Below are positions 28,252 to 36,165 of a stretch of DNA of 48,689 nucleotides, in pieces. The notes below the pieces were generated by a model. The model was not told where the DNA came from and made no database searches. It worked only from the letters and a program-made list of their open reading frames with translations. Position numbers and translations under genes: made by a program. Position 1 is the first letter of the stretch. The number at the start of each line of letters is the position of its first letter. Origin of the DNA: Herbaspirillum sp. YR522 (GTDB lineage: Bacteria; Pseudomonadota; Gammaproteobacteria; Burkholderiales; Burkholderiaceae_D); assembly GCF_000282575.1 (NCBI RefSeq), contig NZ_AKJA01000007.1, positions 1 through 48,689 on the forward strand, given 5' to 3'.

Positions 28252-28677
28252 ATGCAAACAAAGATAATCAGCTTGTCGCGGTCGGTGGTACTGGCCGGTG
28301 CCGGCCTGTTGCTGGCGGGGGCCGCCGGTGGCGCGTGGGCGGACGAGCCAAGCTTGTCCATCCTCGAACCCAAGGGCGGCGCGACCGTGACCAGCCCGTT
28401 CAAGGTGCGCCTGGCGGCCCACTCCATGACCACCGGACCGGCCGGCAAGCTGGTACCCAATACCGGCCATCATCACCTGCTGATCAATGAAATTCCCATC
28501 GGCAAGGGCAAGGTCATTCCCAACGACAAGACGCACATCCATCTCGACCAGGGCCAGACCGAGACCGAGCTGTCGCTGCCGCCGGGCAAATACAAGCTGA
28601 CTGCCCAGTTTGCCGATGGCGAACACCGGGCCTATGGCTACATGATGGTCAACGGTATCAACATCACGGTGAAATGA
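28252..28677 (+). CDS. DUF4399-domain periplasmic protein
   Basis: This is a 141-residue protein with a signal peptide (about residues 1-30, cleaved after AWA) and a single DUF4399 domain. Domain marks are PKGGATVTSPFKVRL, the His run NTGHHHLLIN, IPNDKTHIHLDQGQTETEL and LPPGKYKLTAQFADG. The clustered His residues may bind metal, but no function is established for the family. The start at ATG 28252 has GGGAG upstream. It probably resides in the periplasm as a single gene. Confidence 0.85.
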   Translation: MQTKIISLSRSVVLAGAGLLLAGAAGGAWADEPSLSILEPKGGATVTSPFKVRLAAHSMTTGPAGKLVPNTGHHHLLINEIPIGKGKVIPNDKTHIHLDQGQTETELSLPPGKYKLTAQFADGEHRAYGYMMVNGINITVK

Positions 28678-28884
28678 TCGCAATCGCCTGCGTCGGCGTC
28701 CCGGACCGGGCAGCGTCGACGCGGCGGCAAGCTCGGCTGCAATGCATCCCGGGCCGCACTGACAGCGAATCCTCACAGCCATTTCTCCGCTTTTCTTATT
28801 CCATCGTCATGGTGCCTGGCGCATCATGGCCTTCCTGCGCAACATCGGCGCAGGTAATCCGAGCATTCTTATAGGAGCATTGAA

Positions 28885-29193
28885 ATGGCAAACCAGAATC
28901 AAGGCAGTAACCGAGGCGGCAGCCACGAACAGCACGTTCAGGCCGGCCAGCAAAGCCATAAGAACAGCGCGCAGCAACAGCAGCAATCCAATAGCGCATC
29001 GAACCAGCAGCAAGGTGGCGGCACCCGCGGCGGCACGCATGAGCAACACGTGCAGGCTGGCCAACAGAGCCACAAGAACAATGCGCAGCAACAGCAGGGC
29101 AATAGCGGCTCCAACCAGCAGCATGGTGGCACGCGCGGCGGTTCGCACGAACAGCATGTGCAAGCCGGGCAGCAAAGTCACAAGAACAGTTGA
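28885..29193 (+). CDS. Gln/Gly-rich triple-repeat KGG-like stress protein
   Basis: This is a 102-residue hydrophilic, disordered-looking protein. Three near-identical 18-residue repeats, RGG(S/T)HEQHVQAGQQSHKN, occupy residues 10-27, 48-65 and 84-101, joined by Gln/Asn/Ser linkers. The repeat resembles the KGG stress-induced motif found in small enterobacterial and Burkholderiales proteins (YciG-like). It has no Cys, no membrane segment and almost no hydrophobic residues apart from V and A in each repeat. AGGAG precedes ATG 28885 and a strong terminator follows the stop by 20 bases, so it is monocistronic and probably well expressed. Confidence 0.8.
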   Translation: MANQNQGSNRGGSHEQHVQAGQQSHKNSAQQQQQSNSASNQQQGGGTRGGTHEQHVQAGQQSHKNNAQQQQGNSGSNQQHGGTRGGSHEQHVQAGQQSHKNS

Positions 29194-29495
29194 TCGAGTC
29201 TGTTGCCTGGACCGCGCGGCGATTGCCATCGGGCAATCGCCGCGCTTTTTCATTGGCCGGGCCGCATGCCCTGCGCGAATCCCGGCGTGGTCTCGATATG
29301 GACCACCTGGACATCCATGTTTCGTTATTGCCAAGCAGTACGAGGGGCCCGACCAAAACGTGTAACGGCCGCGACAGATGGAAAGAAAGAGTTGGGGTTC
29401 GATCAACTAAAGGCAAAACGCCTCATCGCGTGATATATGCTCCTTGCTTACGCCGCTAGATAAAAGAAATAGGCAAATTGTTTGTCAGTTTGTAA
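29194..29495. other. Intergenic region holding a terminator and leader DNA
   Basis: These 302 bases lie between the KGG-like gene and the GGDEF-EAL gene. Apart from the terminator at 29214-29250 no gene was recognised. The last ~60 bases are AT-rich and probably carry the promoter of the GGDEF-EAL gene. No cyclic-di-GMP riboswitch core was recognised by eye. Confidence 0.6.
29214..29250 (+). terminator. Rho-independent terminator of the KGG-like gene
   Basis: GCGCGGCGATTGCC and GGCAATCGCCGCGC form a perfect 14-base stem with a four-base loop, followed by five T. It is one of the strongest terminators in the window. Confidence 0.92.
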
Positions 29496-31448
29496 ATGGC
29501 GAAAGTAGAAATGAACTTGTCTGCGATATGGGCAACCCTGCGGCAGAATCTTTCCCTCGAACGGGGCAAGCCGGAGTTGCTGAGGGCGCAATACAAGGCC
29601 TTCTCCCGCAAGGTCCCGATGATGTACGTGATCCTGCTGGTCAATACCTGGGCCTTGGCATTCACGCACCTGGATTCGACCCCCCGATGGTTGACCATTT
29701 ATTTTCCGACCGCGCTGACGCTGATATGCGCGGTGCGCTTCGTATCCTGGTGGCGCGTGCGCAGCACCGAACCCGATGCAGAGCTGGCCTGGAGAGCCTT
29801 GAGGCGAACCAGCCGCCTGGTCGGGCCGATCGCCATGGCGTTCTCGCTGTGGGCGGTGACGATGTTTCCCTACGGCGACGACTACGCGCGCGCGCACGTT
29901 GCGTTCTACATGGGCATCACCATCGTCAGCTGCATCTTCTGCCTCATGTACCTGCGCTCGGCCGCGCTCACGGGCGCGCTGATCGTCAATGGCATCTTTG
30001 CGGTGTTCTTCATCTCGACCAACATCCCCACCTTCATCGCGGCTGCCATCAACGTCGCGCTGGTGACACTGGTGATGCTGGTCATCGTGTCCAGCCATTA
30101 CAACGAATTCACGCTGCTGGTCGACTCGCGCGAGAAGGCGGCCGCGCTGAGCGAAGAGAACTACGAACTGGCCAACCTCGACCCGCTTACCCGCATCGCC
30201 AATCGGCGCAAGTTCTTTGCCACGCTCGAAGGCGCATGCGAGCGGGCGGTTGCGGCCGAGACACGGTTTGCCATCGCCATTCTCGACCTGGACGGGTTCA
30301 AGTCGATCAACGACCTGTACGGCCATTCGCACGGCGACCAGCTGTTGATCGAAGTAGCCAACCGATTGCGCCGGGTGGCCGACGAGCGGGTCCATGTCGC
30401 TCGCCTGGGAGGCGATGAATTCGCGGTCATCATCGATTCCGGTCTCGATGACGCCAGCTTGCATGATTTCTGCCAGCATATCTGCGACATGCTTCGCGCT
30501 TCCTTCCTGCTGTCCAATTCCATGGTGCAGGTGGCGGCCTCGCTTGGCGTGGCGACCTTCCCGGACATGGCGGGTGACGCCAAGACGCTGTACGAGCATG
30601 CGGACTACGCGCTCTATCACGGAAAACGCAACCGCAAGGGAACCGTCACGCTGTTCTCGAACGCCGACAAGGCCGATATTCAGCGCAATGCGATCATCGA
30701 GCAAGCGCTTCGGCTGGCCGATTTCGACCACGAATTGTCGGTTCATTTCCAGCCCATCGTCGATTTGCAGAGCAATGCCACCATCGCGTTCGAAGCGCTG
30801 GCGCGCTGGACCAGCCCCAGGGTCGGCATGGTGTCGCCCGATGTCTTCATCCCGGCTGCCGAGCGCATGGGGATCATCGGCCAGATCAGCGAGAACCTGA
30901 TGCGCAAGGCGTTGCGCATCGCCAGTACATGGCCCTCGCACATTCACATCTCGTTCAACCTGTCGGCCGATGACCTCAATGGCGTCGAAGGCATCGACAA
31001 GTTCGCCAAGGTAATCCGCCAGATGGATTTCGATCCTGGCAGGCTGGACCTGGAGATCACCGAAACGGCCACCCTGTACGACCTGGACAAGACCAAGCGG
31101 GTGATCAGTGCGTTGCGCGACTTCGGATGCGGTGTCACGCTGGACGACTTCGGGACGGGCTATTCGAGCCTGACGCAACTGCACGCATTGCCGCTGACCC
31201 GAATCAAGATCGACAAGAGCTTCGTGCTCGATATCGAAAGCAATCCGGTCAGCCGCAAGATCGTCAAGTCGCTGCTTACGCTGAGTCGCGACATGAGCCT
31301 GGGCTGCGTGGTGGAGGGGGTGGAGTCCGAAGCCGCACGCGACATCCTGGTGCAGCTCGGGGCGACCCTCGGCCAGGGTTATTTCTACTCGCGCCCGCTG
31401 GCCGCGCAGGACGTGCCGGGCTGGCTGGCTGCTACCGCCCACGCCTGA
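29496..31448 (+). CDS. Membrane GGDEF-EAL bifunctional cyclic-di-GMP protein
   Basis: This is a 650-residue inner-membrane signalling protein. About five to six hydrophobic segments lie between residues 40 and 200 with no known sensor domain, followed by a short coiled linker. The GGDEF domain (about 225-390) has intact RLGGDEFAVI (GGDEF 305-309), but an RxxD inhibitory site is absent: DERV stands there. The EAL domain (about 400-645) keeps FEALARW, ISFNLS, LEITET, LDDFGTGYSSL, IKIDKSFV, VVEGVE and QGYFYSRP. Both synthesis and breakdown are possible. ATG 29496 lacks a strong ribosome site and ATG 29511 is an alternative start. Confidence 0.9.
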   Translation: MAKVEMNLSAIWATLRQNLSLERGKPELLRAQYKAFSRKVPMMYVILLVNTWALAFTHLDSTPRWLTIYFPTALTLICAVRFVSWWRVRSTEPDAELAWRALRRTSRLVGPIAMAFSLWAVTMFPYGDDYARAHVAFYMGITIVSCIFCLMYLRSAALTGALIVNGIFAVFFISTNIPTFIAAAINVALVTLVMLVIVSSHYNEFTLLVDSREKAAALSEENYELANLDPLTRIANRRKFFATLEGACERAVAAETRFAIAILDLDGFKSINDLYGHSHGDQLLIEVANRLRRVADERVHVARLGGDEFAVIIDSGLDDASLHDFCQHICDMLRASFLLSNSMVQVAASLGVATFPDMAGDAKTLYEHADYALYHGKRNRKGTVTLFSNADKADIQRNAIIEQALRLADFDHELSVHFQPIVDLQSNATIAFEALARWTSPRVGMVSPDVFIPAAERMGIIGQISENLMRKALRIASTWPSHIHISFNLSADDLNGVEGIDKFAKVIRQMDFDPGRLDLEITETATLYDLDKTKRVISALRDFGCGVTLDDFGTGYSSLTQLHALPLTRIKIDKSFVLDIESNPVSRKIVKSLLTLSRDMSLGCVVEGVESEAARDILVQLGATLGQGYFYSRPLAAQDVPGWLAATAHA

Positions 31449-31591
31449 GCCGGCCGGACCCGGTGGCCTGGCGACTTGCCCGGCGCGGTGGATAGGCAGG
31501 AAGACGCACCGGACACCGTGCTGTCAACGGCAATTGCCGGCGACACCGGCGCTGCCATGTCGCACCGTCATCGATGCGGGCGCACGCGGCT

Positions 31592-32263
31592 TCAGTTCCT
31601 GGCCTCGAACACATAACCGATGCCCCACACCGTATGCAGCAGTTTCTTTTCGAAGCCGTCGTCCAGCTTGGCGCGCAGCCGGCGAACGGCCACGTCGACC
31701 ACGTTGGTATCGCTATCGAAGTTCATGTCCCAGACCTGGGACGCGATCTGGGTGCGCGAGAGCACCTCGCCCGGACGTCGGATCAGCATGTGCAGCAGCG
31801 AGAACTGCTTGGCCGTCAGGTCGAGCCGCTGGCCGCCGCGGGTGACCTTGCGGCGTAGTACGTCCACGGCCACATCGGCGTATTGGATGACATCGGCTTC
31901 GCGGCTCGGGCCGCGCCGCAGCAGCGTCCTGACCCGCGCCAGCAGTTCGGTGAACGCGAACGGCTTGACCAGGTAGTCGTCGGCACCCAGCTCGAGACCC
32001 TTGACCCGGTCCTCGACGTCGTCGCGGGCGGTCAGGAACAGCACCGGGGTGTCGTGCGTGCGGCGCAGTTCGCGCAGCAGGTCCCACCCGTTCATGCCGG
32101 GCAGCATGACATCCAGGATGATCAGGCTGTATTGCAGCGTGCGGGCCTGATGCAGGCCATCCACACCGCTCCGGACCCAGTCGACCACGAAGCCCGACTC
32201 GGTCAGGCCACGACGCAGATAGTCGCCGGCCTTCGGCTCGTCTTCCACCAACAGCACATACAT
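31592..32263 (-). CDS. OmpR/PhoB-type response regulator (CusR/IrlR-like), without adjacent kinase
   Basis: This is a 223-residue two-component regulator. The receiver domain has the acidic pocket VEDE, phospho-Asp51 in [12 protein letters not shown] and Lys100 in YLVKPFAF. The winged-helix output domain has [24 protein letters not shown] and [23 protein letters not shown], the pattern of heavy-metal regulators such as CusR and IrlR. ATG 32263 follows AAGGAG with good spacing. No histidine kinase gene is found downstream, where only 143 gene-free bases separate it from the convergent GGDEF-EAL gene, nor elsewhere in the window. It is divergent from the DUF4148 gene. Confidence 0.9.
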   Translation of the reverse strand: MYVLLVEDEPKAGDYLRRGLTESGFVVDWVRSGVDGLHQARTLQYSLIILDVMLPGMNGWDLLRELRRTHDTPVLFLTARDDVEDRVKGLELGADDYLVKPFAFTELLARVRTLLRRGPSREADVIQYADVAVDVLRRKVTRGGQRLDLTAKQFSLLHMLIRRPGEVLSRTQIASQVWDMNFDSDTNVVDVAVRRLRAKLDDGFEKKLLHTVWGIGYVFEARN

Positions 32264-32461
32264 GAACGGGCTCCTTGCAATAACGGCATCGCGACTTTGG
32301 CTGGCGTGGCCCATTCATTACAAGCTCGTCATCAATGGGCAATCTTTCTGTGCGACCTACCTCTCTAGAATTCATTCCAACGATGCGCCACGCAAGAAGC
32401 CGGCGGTCGAAATCGCCTGCCACAGGCGACCTGTTTTCAACTTCCCTCTAGGAGAATTGGC

Positions 32462-32752
32462 ATGAAAGTCTCGCAAATATTCGTTGGTACCCTGGCCGCT
32501 GTCTTCTCGCTGTCGGCATTCGCACAAATGACGGTCAAGACCGAAGCCGAGCGCGAGCGCGCCAACCTGACCGCGCGTGGCAACTATCCGGTGATCAAGT
32601 TCGAGAGTACCAAGTCGCGCGCCGAGGTGATGGCCGAACTGAAGTCGGCGCACGCGGCGGCGCCGATGCAGGTGGGCAAGGCCAGGCCTGCGCCGGCCGC
32701 TGGCGCGATGCAGGAGAAGGTGAGCGATCCTTCTCTTTACAATGGGGCCTGA
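32462..32752 (+). CDS. DUF4148-type small secreted protein
   Basis: This is a 96-residue protein with a signal peptide (about residues 1-21, cleaved after SAFA) and a short mature part. SRAEVMAELKSAHAA matches the pattern of DUF4148 proteins, abundant in Burkholderiales and of unknown function. It starts at ATG 32462 after TAGGAGAATT. It is divergent from the response regulator across a 198-base region and may be its target. A stem-loop follows at 32773. Confidence 0.75.
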   Translation: MKVSQIFVGTLAAVFSLSAFAQMTVKTEAERERANLTARGNYPVIKFESTKSRAEVMAELKSAHAAAPMQVGKARPAPAAGAMQEKVSDPSLYNGA

Positions 32753-32772
32753 TCGGCAGGCGCGACCAGAGC

Positions 32773-32806
32773 GGGCCGCTTCATCCGGTGATGGAGCGGC
32801 CCTTAT
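32773..32806 (+). terminator. Probable terminator after the DUF4148 gene
   Basis: GGGCCGCT and AGCGGCCC pair, with an inner CATC/GATG pair around a small loop. The sequence TTATT follows. The T-tract is weak, but position and stem support a terminator. Confidence 0.65.
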
Positions 32807-33230
32807 TGCATCGGCCTCGTCACCCTGCGATTGCTGACAGGCAGCGCGACATCCGATGTGCGCCGCACTGCCAGGTCAATGAAGCCCTCCATCCCGGCGG
32901 TCGATCTGCGCACGGCATCGATCCCGCCCGCTACCTTGCCTGCCACAGGCGCCTCTATCACGACCACGCGGTCGACCCACTCTTCACGATTGCAACGACC
33001 GGATCCGGCAACAGACGTTTCCGGCTTGGCGCTTGTCCGGGACTCGCCAGCCTTGGCCAGAAGCAACCAGGCGCCAGCGGCTGTCGCACGGTGCGACACG
33101 ATCCATTCCCGGTGCACCCCACGCACCATCAGGTTTCATCTTGCGTTCCTTTGGTGAGCCAATAGTCCATCCATAAGACGAAATGGGCCTTTCAGGCCTG
33201 GCACGCTTTCTGCATAAAACAAGTAAAACG

Positions 33231-33348
33231 GTTTTTATATGAATCGTCAGTTTATATATGGAACAAAATAGCCTATTTTGTCCGGAAATATCTGCTATAT
33301 TTCTCGGAAATATCTCCCATATATAAATCGTTGTTTCATATATGGAAC
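33231..33348 (+). promoter_or_regulatory. Repeat-rich AT control region of the catabolic cluster
   Basis: Four copies or half-copies of one motif are visible: 33231-33244 (GTTTTTATATGAAT), 33250-33264 (GTTTATATATGGAAC), 33317-33330 (inverted, CCATATATAAATCG) and 33333-33348 (GTTTCATATATGGAAC, an almost perfect palindrome). Between them lies a perfect 19-base palindrome ACAAAATAG-C-CTATTTTGT (33263-33281). CGGAAATATCT also occurs twice, exactly 22 bases apart (33283 and 33305). The region precedes the ABC importer by about 95 bases. The IclR regulator encoded within the cluster (38407) is the leading candidate ligand. The promoter core was not resolved. Confidence 0.6.
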
Positions 33349-33442
33349 GTTCGGTCCCTGGTCGGAGACACCCGCAATCAATAGCGGCGGTCCGGGAAAT
33401 CGTTGAGGTGCGCAGGCACCGCGTCATCACAGCAGAGGCAAC

Positions 33443-34228
33443 ATGATCGAAATCGAATTCCGCAATGTCGGCAAGAGCTTCGTCGACCGCCAGACCGCGC
33501 AACCGCGCGCGGCCGTCACCAACGTCAACCTGTCCATCAAGAGCGGCGAGGTGGTATCCATCATCGGTCCCTCCGGTTGCGGCAAGAGCACGCTGCTCAA
33601 CATGGGCGCCGGGCTCTACCTGCCCACCGACGGCGAGGTATTCGTCAGCGGCCAGAAGGTGACCAAGCCGGTGCGCAAGGTCGCCTTCATGCTGCAGAAG
33701 GACCTCCTGATGCCGTGGCGCAACATTCGCGCCAATGTGACCCTGGGGTTGGAGATCGACGGCATGTCGCAGGCCGAGCGCTGCCGCATCGCCGACGAGT
33801 TGCTGGCCAAGTGCCACCTCAAGGGATTCGAAGAGCACTATCCGTACCAACTCTCCGGTGGCATGCGCCAACGCGCGGCGCTGGCGCGCACCCTGGCGGT
33901 CGACCCGCAGGTGCTGCTGCTGGACGAGCCATTCTCGGCCCTCGATGCGCAGACCAAGATGGTGCTGCAGCAAGACCTGGCCAAGATGCTCTACGAAAAG
34001 AAGAAGACTGCGCTGTTCATCACTCACGACCTGGTCGAGGCCATCGCCCTGTCCGATCGGCTGCTGGTCATGAGCGAGCGCCCCGGCACCATCGTCGAGG
34101 AAATCGAAGTCGACCTGCCGTTCCGCGACAACCCGCTGGAGCGCCGCAAGCTGCCCGAGATCGGTCCGCTGCAAGGGCGGCTGATGGAATTGCTCAAGGT
34201 CGGCAAGGAAACCGCCGAGCTGCACTGA
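33443..34228 (+). CDS. ABC transporter ATP-binding protein (nitrate/sulfonate/taurine type)
   Basis: This is a 261-residue SsuB/TauB-like ATPase. Walker A is GPSGCGKST, the Q-loop is VAFMLQKDLLMPWRNIRAN, the signature is LSGGMRQRAALARTL, Walker B is VLLLDEPFSALD and the switch His is in FITHDLVEAIALSDR. ATG 33443 has AGAGG upstream. It is the first gene after the repeat-rich control region, with binding protein and permease genes following. It powers uptake of the compound degraded by the downstream enzymes, as far as gene order can say. Confidence 0.93.
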   Translation: MIEIEFRNVGKSFVDRQTAQPRAAVTNVNLSIKSGEVVSIIGPSGCGKSTLLNMGAGLYLPTDGEVFVSGQKVTKPVRKVAFMLQKDLLMPWRNIRANVTLGLEIDGMSQAERCRIADELLAKCHLKGFEEHYPYQLSGGMRQRAALARTLAVDPQVLLLDEPFSALDAQTKMVLQQDLAKMLYEKKKTALFITHDLVEAIALSDRLLVMSERPGTIVEEIEVDLPFRDNPLERRKLPEIGPLQGRLMELLKVGKETAELH

Positions 34229-34276
34229 ACCTGGTCATACCAACGTCAACGAAATCCCCAAGGGAGAGCCACCAGC

Positions 34277-35272
34277 ATGAAGCAACTGATCGCATCCGCC
34301 TGTAGCGCATTGGCCATGGTCGCAGCCATCGGCGCGGCCATCGTTCCCGTCGTGGCCCATGCCGCGCCGGAAGAAGTCACCTACCTGTTGCCGGCGCCGC
34401 CCAATGCGCCGGCCTTCGCGCCCTGGGTCCTGGCCCAGCACAAGGGTTACTACGCCGACGAAAACCTGAAGGTCAACTTCATCGTCGCCAAGGGCGGGGT
34501 CGACGTCGCCAAGCAGATCGGCGCCGGCAATGCGGTCATCGGCGGCGCCATCGGCGATACCCCGATCGTGGTGCGCGCCAATGGCATCCCGGTCAAGGCC
34601 ATCGCGGTGCTGGGTGCCGGCTCGGTGACCATGGTCGCGGCCAACCCCGGCGAGGGTATCAAGGCAATGAAGGACCTCAAGGGCAAGACCGTCACCGTCA
34701 TGTCCTATACCGACACCACCTACTACGCGTTCCTGGGCAGCCTCAAGACCGCCGGCCTGTCCAAGACCGACGTCCAGATCCAGGCCGCCGGGCCGGCCGG
34801 CGTGTGGCAGTTGTACACCACCGGCAAGTCCCAGGCGTTTGCCGGCGTACCCGACTGGGTGGTCAATGCCACCGATGCCGGCGCGAAGGTGGAGTTGCTC
34901 GACAACGGCGGCTTCAAGAGCATGGCGCAGGCGATCCTGGCCTCGGACGACACCATCAAGAAGAACCCCGAGCTGCTCAAGCGCCTGGTGCGCGCCACGC
35001 TGCGCGGCATGGCCGACATCATGAAGGACCCCAAGGCGGCCGCCGATGACTATGTCGCCGCGCTGCCCAGCTACAAGGGCAAGCAGGCCAGCATCCAGGC
35101 CACCTTCGAGATGTACAACAAATATGTCTACGCCAACCAGAAGACCCTGGGCCAGATCGACAGCGCGCGCATGGACGCGGTGCAGAAGTTCTACGTCAGC
35201 GAAGGCATCGTCACCAAGGCCACGCCCGTCAATGACCTGTTCACCAACCAGTTCACCGGAATCGCCAAGTAA
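34277..35272 (+). CDS. ABC transporter substrate-binding protein (SsuA/NMT1 family)
   Basis: This is a 331-residue periplasmic binding protein with a Sec signal peptide (about residues 1-31, cleaved after AHA). FAPWVLAQHKGYYADENLKVNF is broken here for length as APWVLAQHKGYYADE then NLKVNF, the SsuA/NMT1 hallmark. VDVAKQIGAGNAVIGGAIGD and MKDLKGKTVTVMS also fit. This family binds sulfonates, nitrate, pyrimidine precursors and several aromatic acids, so the ligand cannot be read from sequence. It lies 48 bases after the ATPase gene and three bases before the permease gene. Confidence 0.92.
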   Translation: MKQLIASACSALAMVAAIGAAIVPVVAHAAPEEVTYLLPAPPNAPAFAPWVLAQHKGYYADENLKVNFIVAKGGVDVAKQIGAGNAVIGGAIGDTPIVVRANGIPVKAIAVLGAGSVTMVAANPGEGIKAMKDLKGKTVTVMSYTDTTYYAFLGSLKTAGLSKTDVQIQAAGPAGVWQLYTTGKSQAFAGVPDWVVNATDAGAKVELLDNGGFKSMAQAILASDDTIKKNPELLKRLVRATLRGMADIMKDPKAAADDYVAALPSYKGKQASIQATFEMYNKYVYANQKTLGQIDSARMDAVQKFYVSEGIVTKATPVNDLFTNQFTGIAK

Positions 35273-35274
35273 AC

Positions 35275-36123
35275 ATGAATACCACCACAGCCAAAGAACT
35301 GACCATGCCATCCGTCGAGCCCGCCGCCAAGCCCCGCCGTCCCCGGCTGAGCGAAAAAGCCAGCACCGTCTGCGGCAGCCTGGTGCTGCTGGTGGTGTTC
35401 ATCGCCGCCTGGCAATGGGGCCCGGGCCTGATGGGCATGCCCGAATACATCCTGCCCAACTTCATGCAGGTGGTGCGTGAATCGGTAGTGATGTGGAACA
35501 ACGCCCAACTGCTGCAGCACTTCGGCATCACCGCCATGGAAGTGGTGTTCGGCTTCCTCTTCGGTGCCTTGCTGGGGCTGGCCGTGGGCGTGGCGCTGGG
35601 CCTGTCGCCACGGGCCGAGGCGATGCTGTCGCCTTACATCCTGGCGTTGCAGATCGCGCCCAAGGTCGCCTTCGCTCCGCTGTTCGTGATGTGGCTCGGC
35701 TACACCATCTATCCCAAGATCATCGTGGCGGTCCTGATCGTGTTCTTCCCGATCATGATCAACGTGCTGTCGGCGGTGCGTACGGTCGATCCCGACATGG
35801 TCAACCTGGTACGCACCCTCAACGCCGGCCGCTGGCAGATCTTCCACCTGGTCGAGTTCCGCTCGGCACTGCCGGCGCTGTTCTCGGGCCTGCGTATCGC
35901 CTCGACGCTGTCGGTCATCGGCGTGACCGTGGGTGAGCTGGTAGGTGGCAACCAGGGGCTGGGCTACCTGCTGGTGGACGGCGAAGGGCAGGGCAACACC
36001 GCTGCGGTGTTCGTGGCCATCGTGGCGCTGACCTTGATCGGCGTGATCACCTATGGGTTCGTGGTGTGGGCCGAACGCAAGGTCCTGCACTACCTGCCCA
36101 AGGCCAATACCAGCACCGTCTGA
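35275..36123 (+). CDS. ABC transporter permease (SsuC/TauC type)
   Basis: This is a 282-residue inner-membrane permease with about six helices. The N-terminal cytoplasmic segment is basic and Pro-rich (KPRRPRLSEK). The EAA-type loop region reads VDPDMVNLVRTLNAGRWQIF and continues VEFRSALPALFSGLRIA. KVAFAPLFVMWLGYTIYPKI is typical of SsuC/TauC. ATG 35275 is two bases after the binding-protein stop. An internal ATG at 35305 (MPSVEP) could also be used. It completes the importer. Confidence 0.92.
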   Translation: MNTTTAKELTMPSVEPAAKPRRPRLSEKASTVCGSLVLLVVFIAAWQWGPGLMGMPEYILPNFMQVVRESVVMWNNAQLLQHFGITAMEVVFGFLFGALLGLAVGVALGLSPRAEAMLSPYILALQIAPKVAFAPLFVMWLGYTIYPKIIVAVLIVFFPIMINVLSAVRTVDPDMVNLVRTLNAGRWQIFHLVEFRSALPALFSGLRIASTLSVIGVTVGELVGGNQGLGYLLVDGEGQGNTAAVFVAIVALTLIGVITYGFVVWAERKVLHYLPKANTSTV

Positions 36124-36165
36124 TCGCCCACCACGCACATCACTTCACCGATACGGGAGCAGCAC

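Larger units (their letters stand above)
32753..33442. other. 690-base region without a convincing gene, ending in AT-rich control DNA
   Basis: After the stem-loop at 32773-32806 both strands carry open frames of about 100 codons (minus 32803-33129, plus 32831-33157). Neither has a ribosome site, a recognisable domain or clear third-position GC bias over the part I tallied. A 51-codon minus-strand frame at 32984-33139 has a good AAAGGA but no recognisable product. From about 33210 the DNA becomes AT-rich and holds the repeats listed at 33231-33348, ahead of the ABC operon. Confidence 0.6.

Noticed and set aside
29251..29495. Possible cyclic-di-GMP riboswitch before the GGDEF-EAL gene.
   Set aside because: I could not find the conserved GEMM core or its paired helices by eye. 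A covariance-model search would be decisive.
29447..31442. 664-codon minus-strand frame opposite the GGDEF-EAL gene.
   Set aside because: The plus-strand product has complete GGDEF and EAL motifs; the antisense product has no recognisable domain.
32984..33139. A 51-codon minus-strand frame with a good AAAGGA seven bases before ATG.
   Set aside because: The product is low in recognisable pattern and lies in DNA without coding bias. A conservation search would be needed, and a conserved peptide would revive it.
32803..33157. Opposed open frames of about 100 codons on both strands (minus 32803-33129, plus 32831-33157).
   Set aside because: Neither has a ribosome site or recognisable domain, and third-position GC over the stretch I tallied did not favour the minus frame.
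33443..36123. Taurine or alkanesulfonate uptake (tauABC/ssuABC) as the importer function.
   Set aside because: No sulfonate monooxygenase or TauD gene is present and the linked enzymes process aromatic compounds. The transporter family is used for many substrates.
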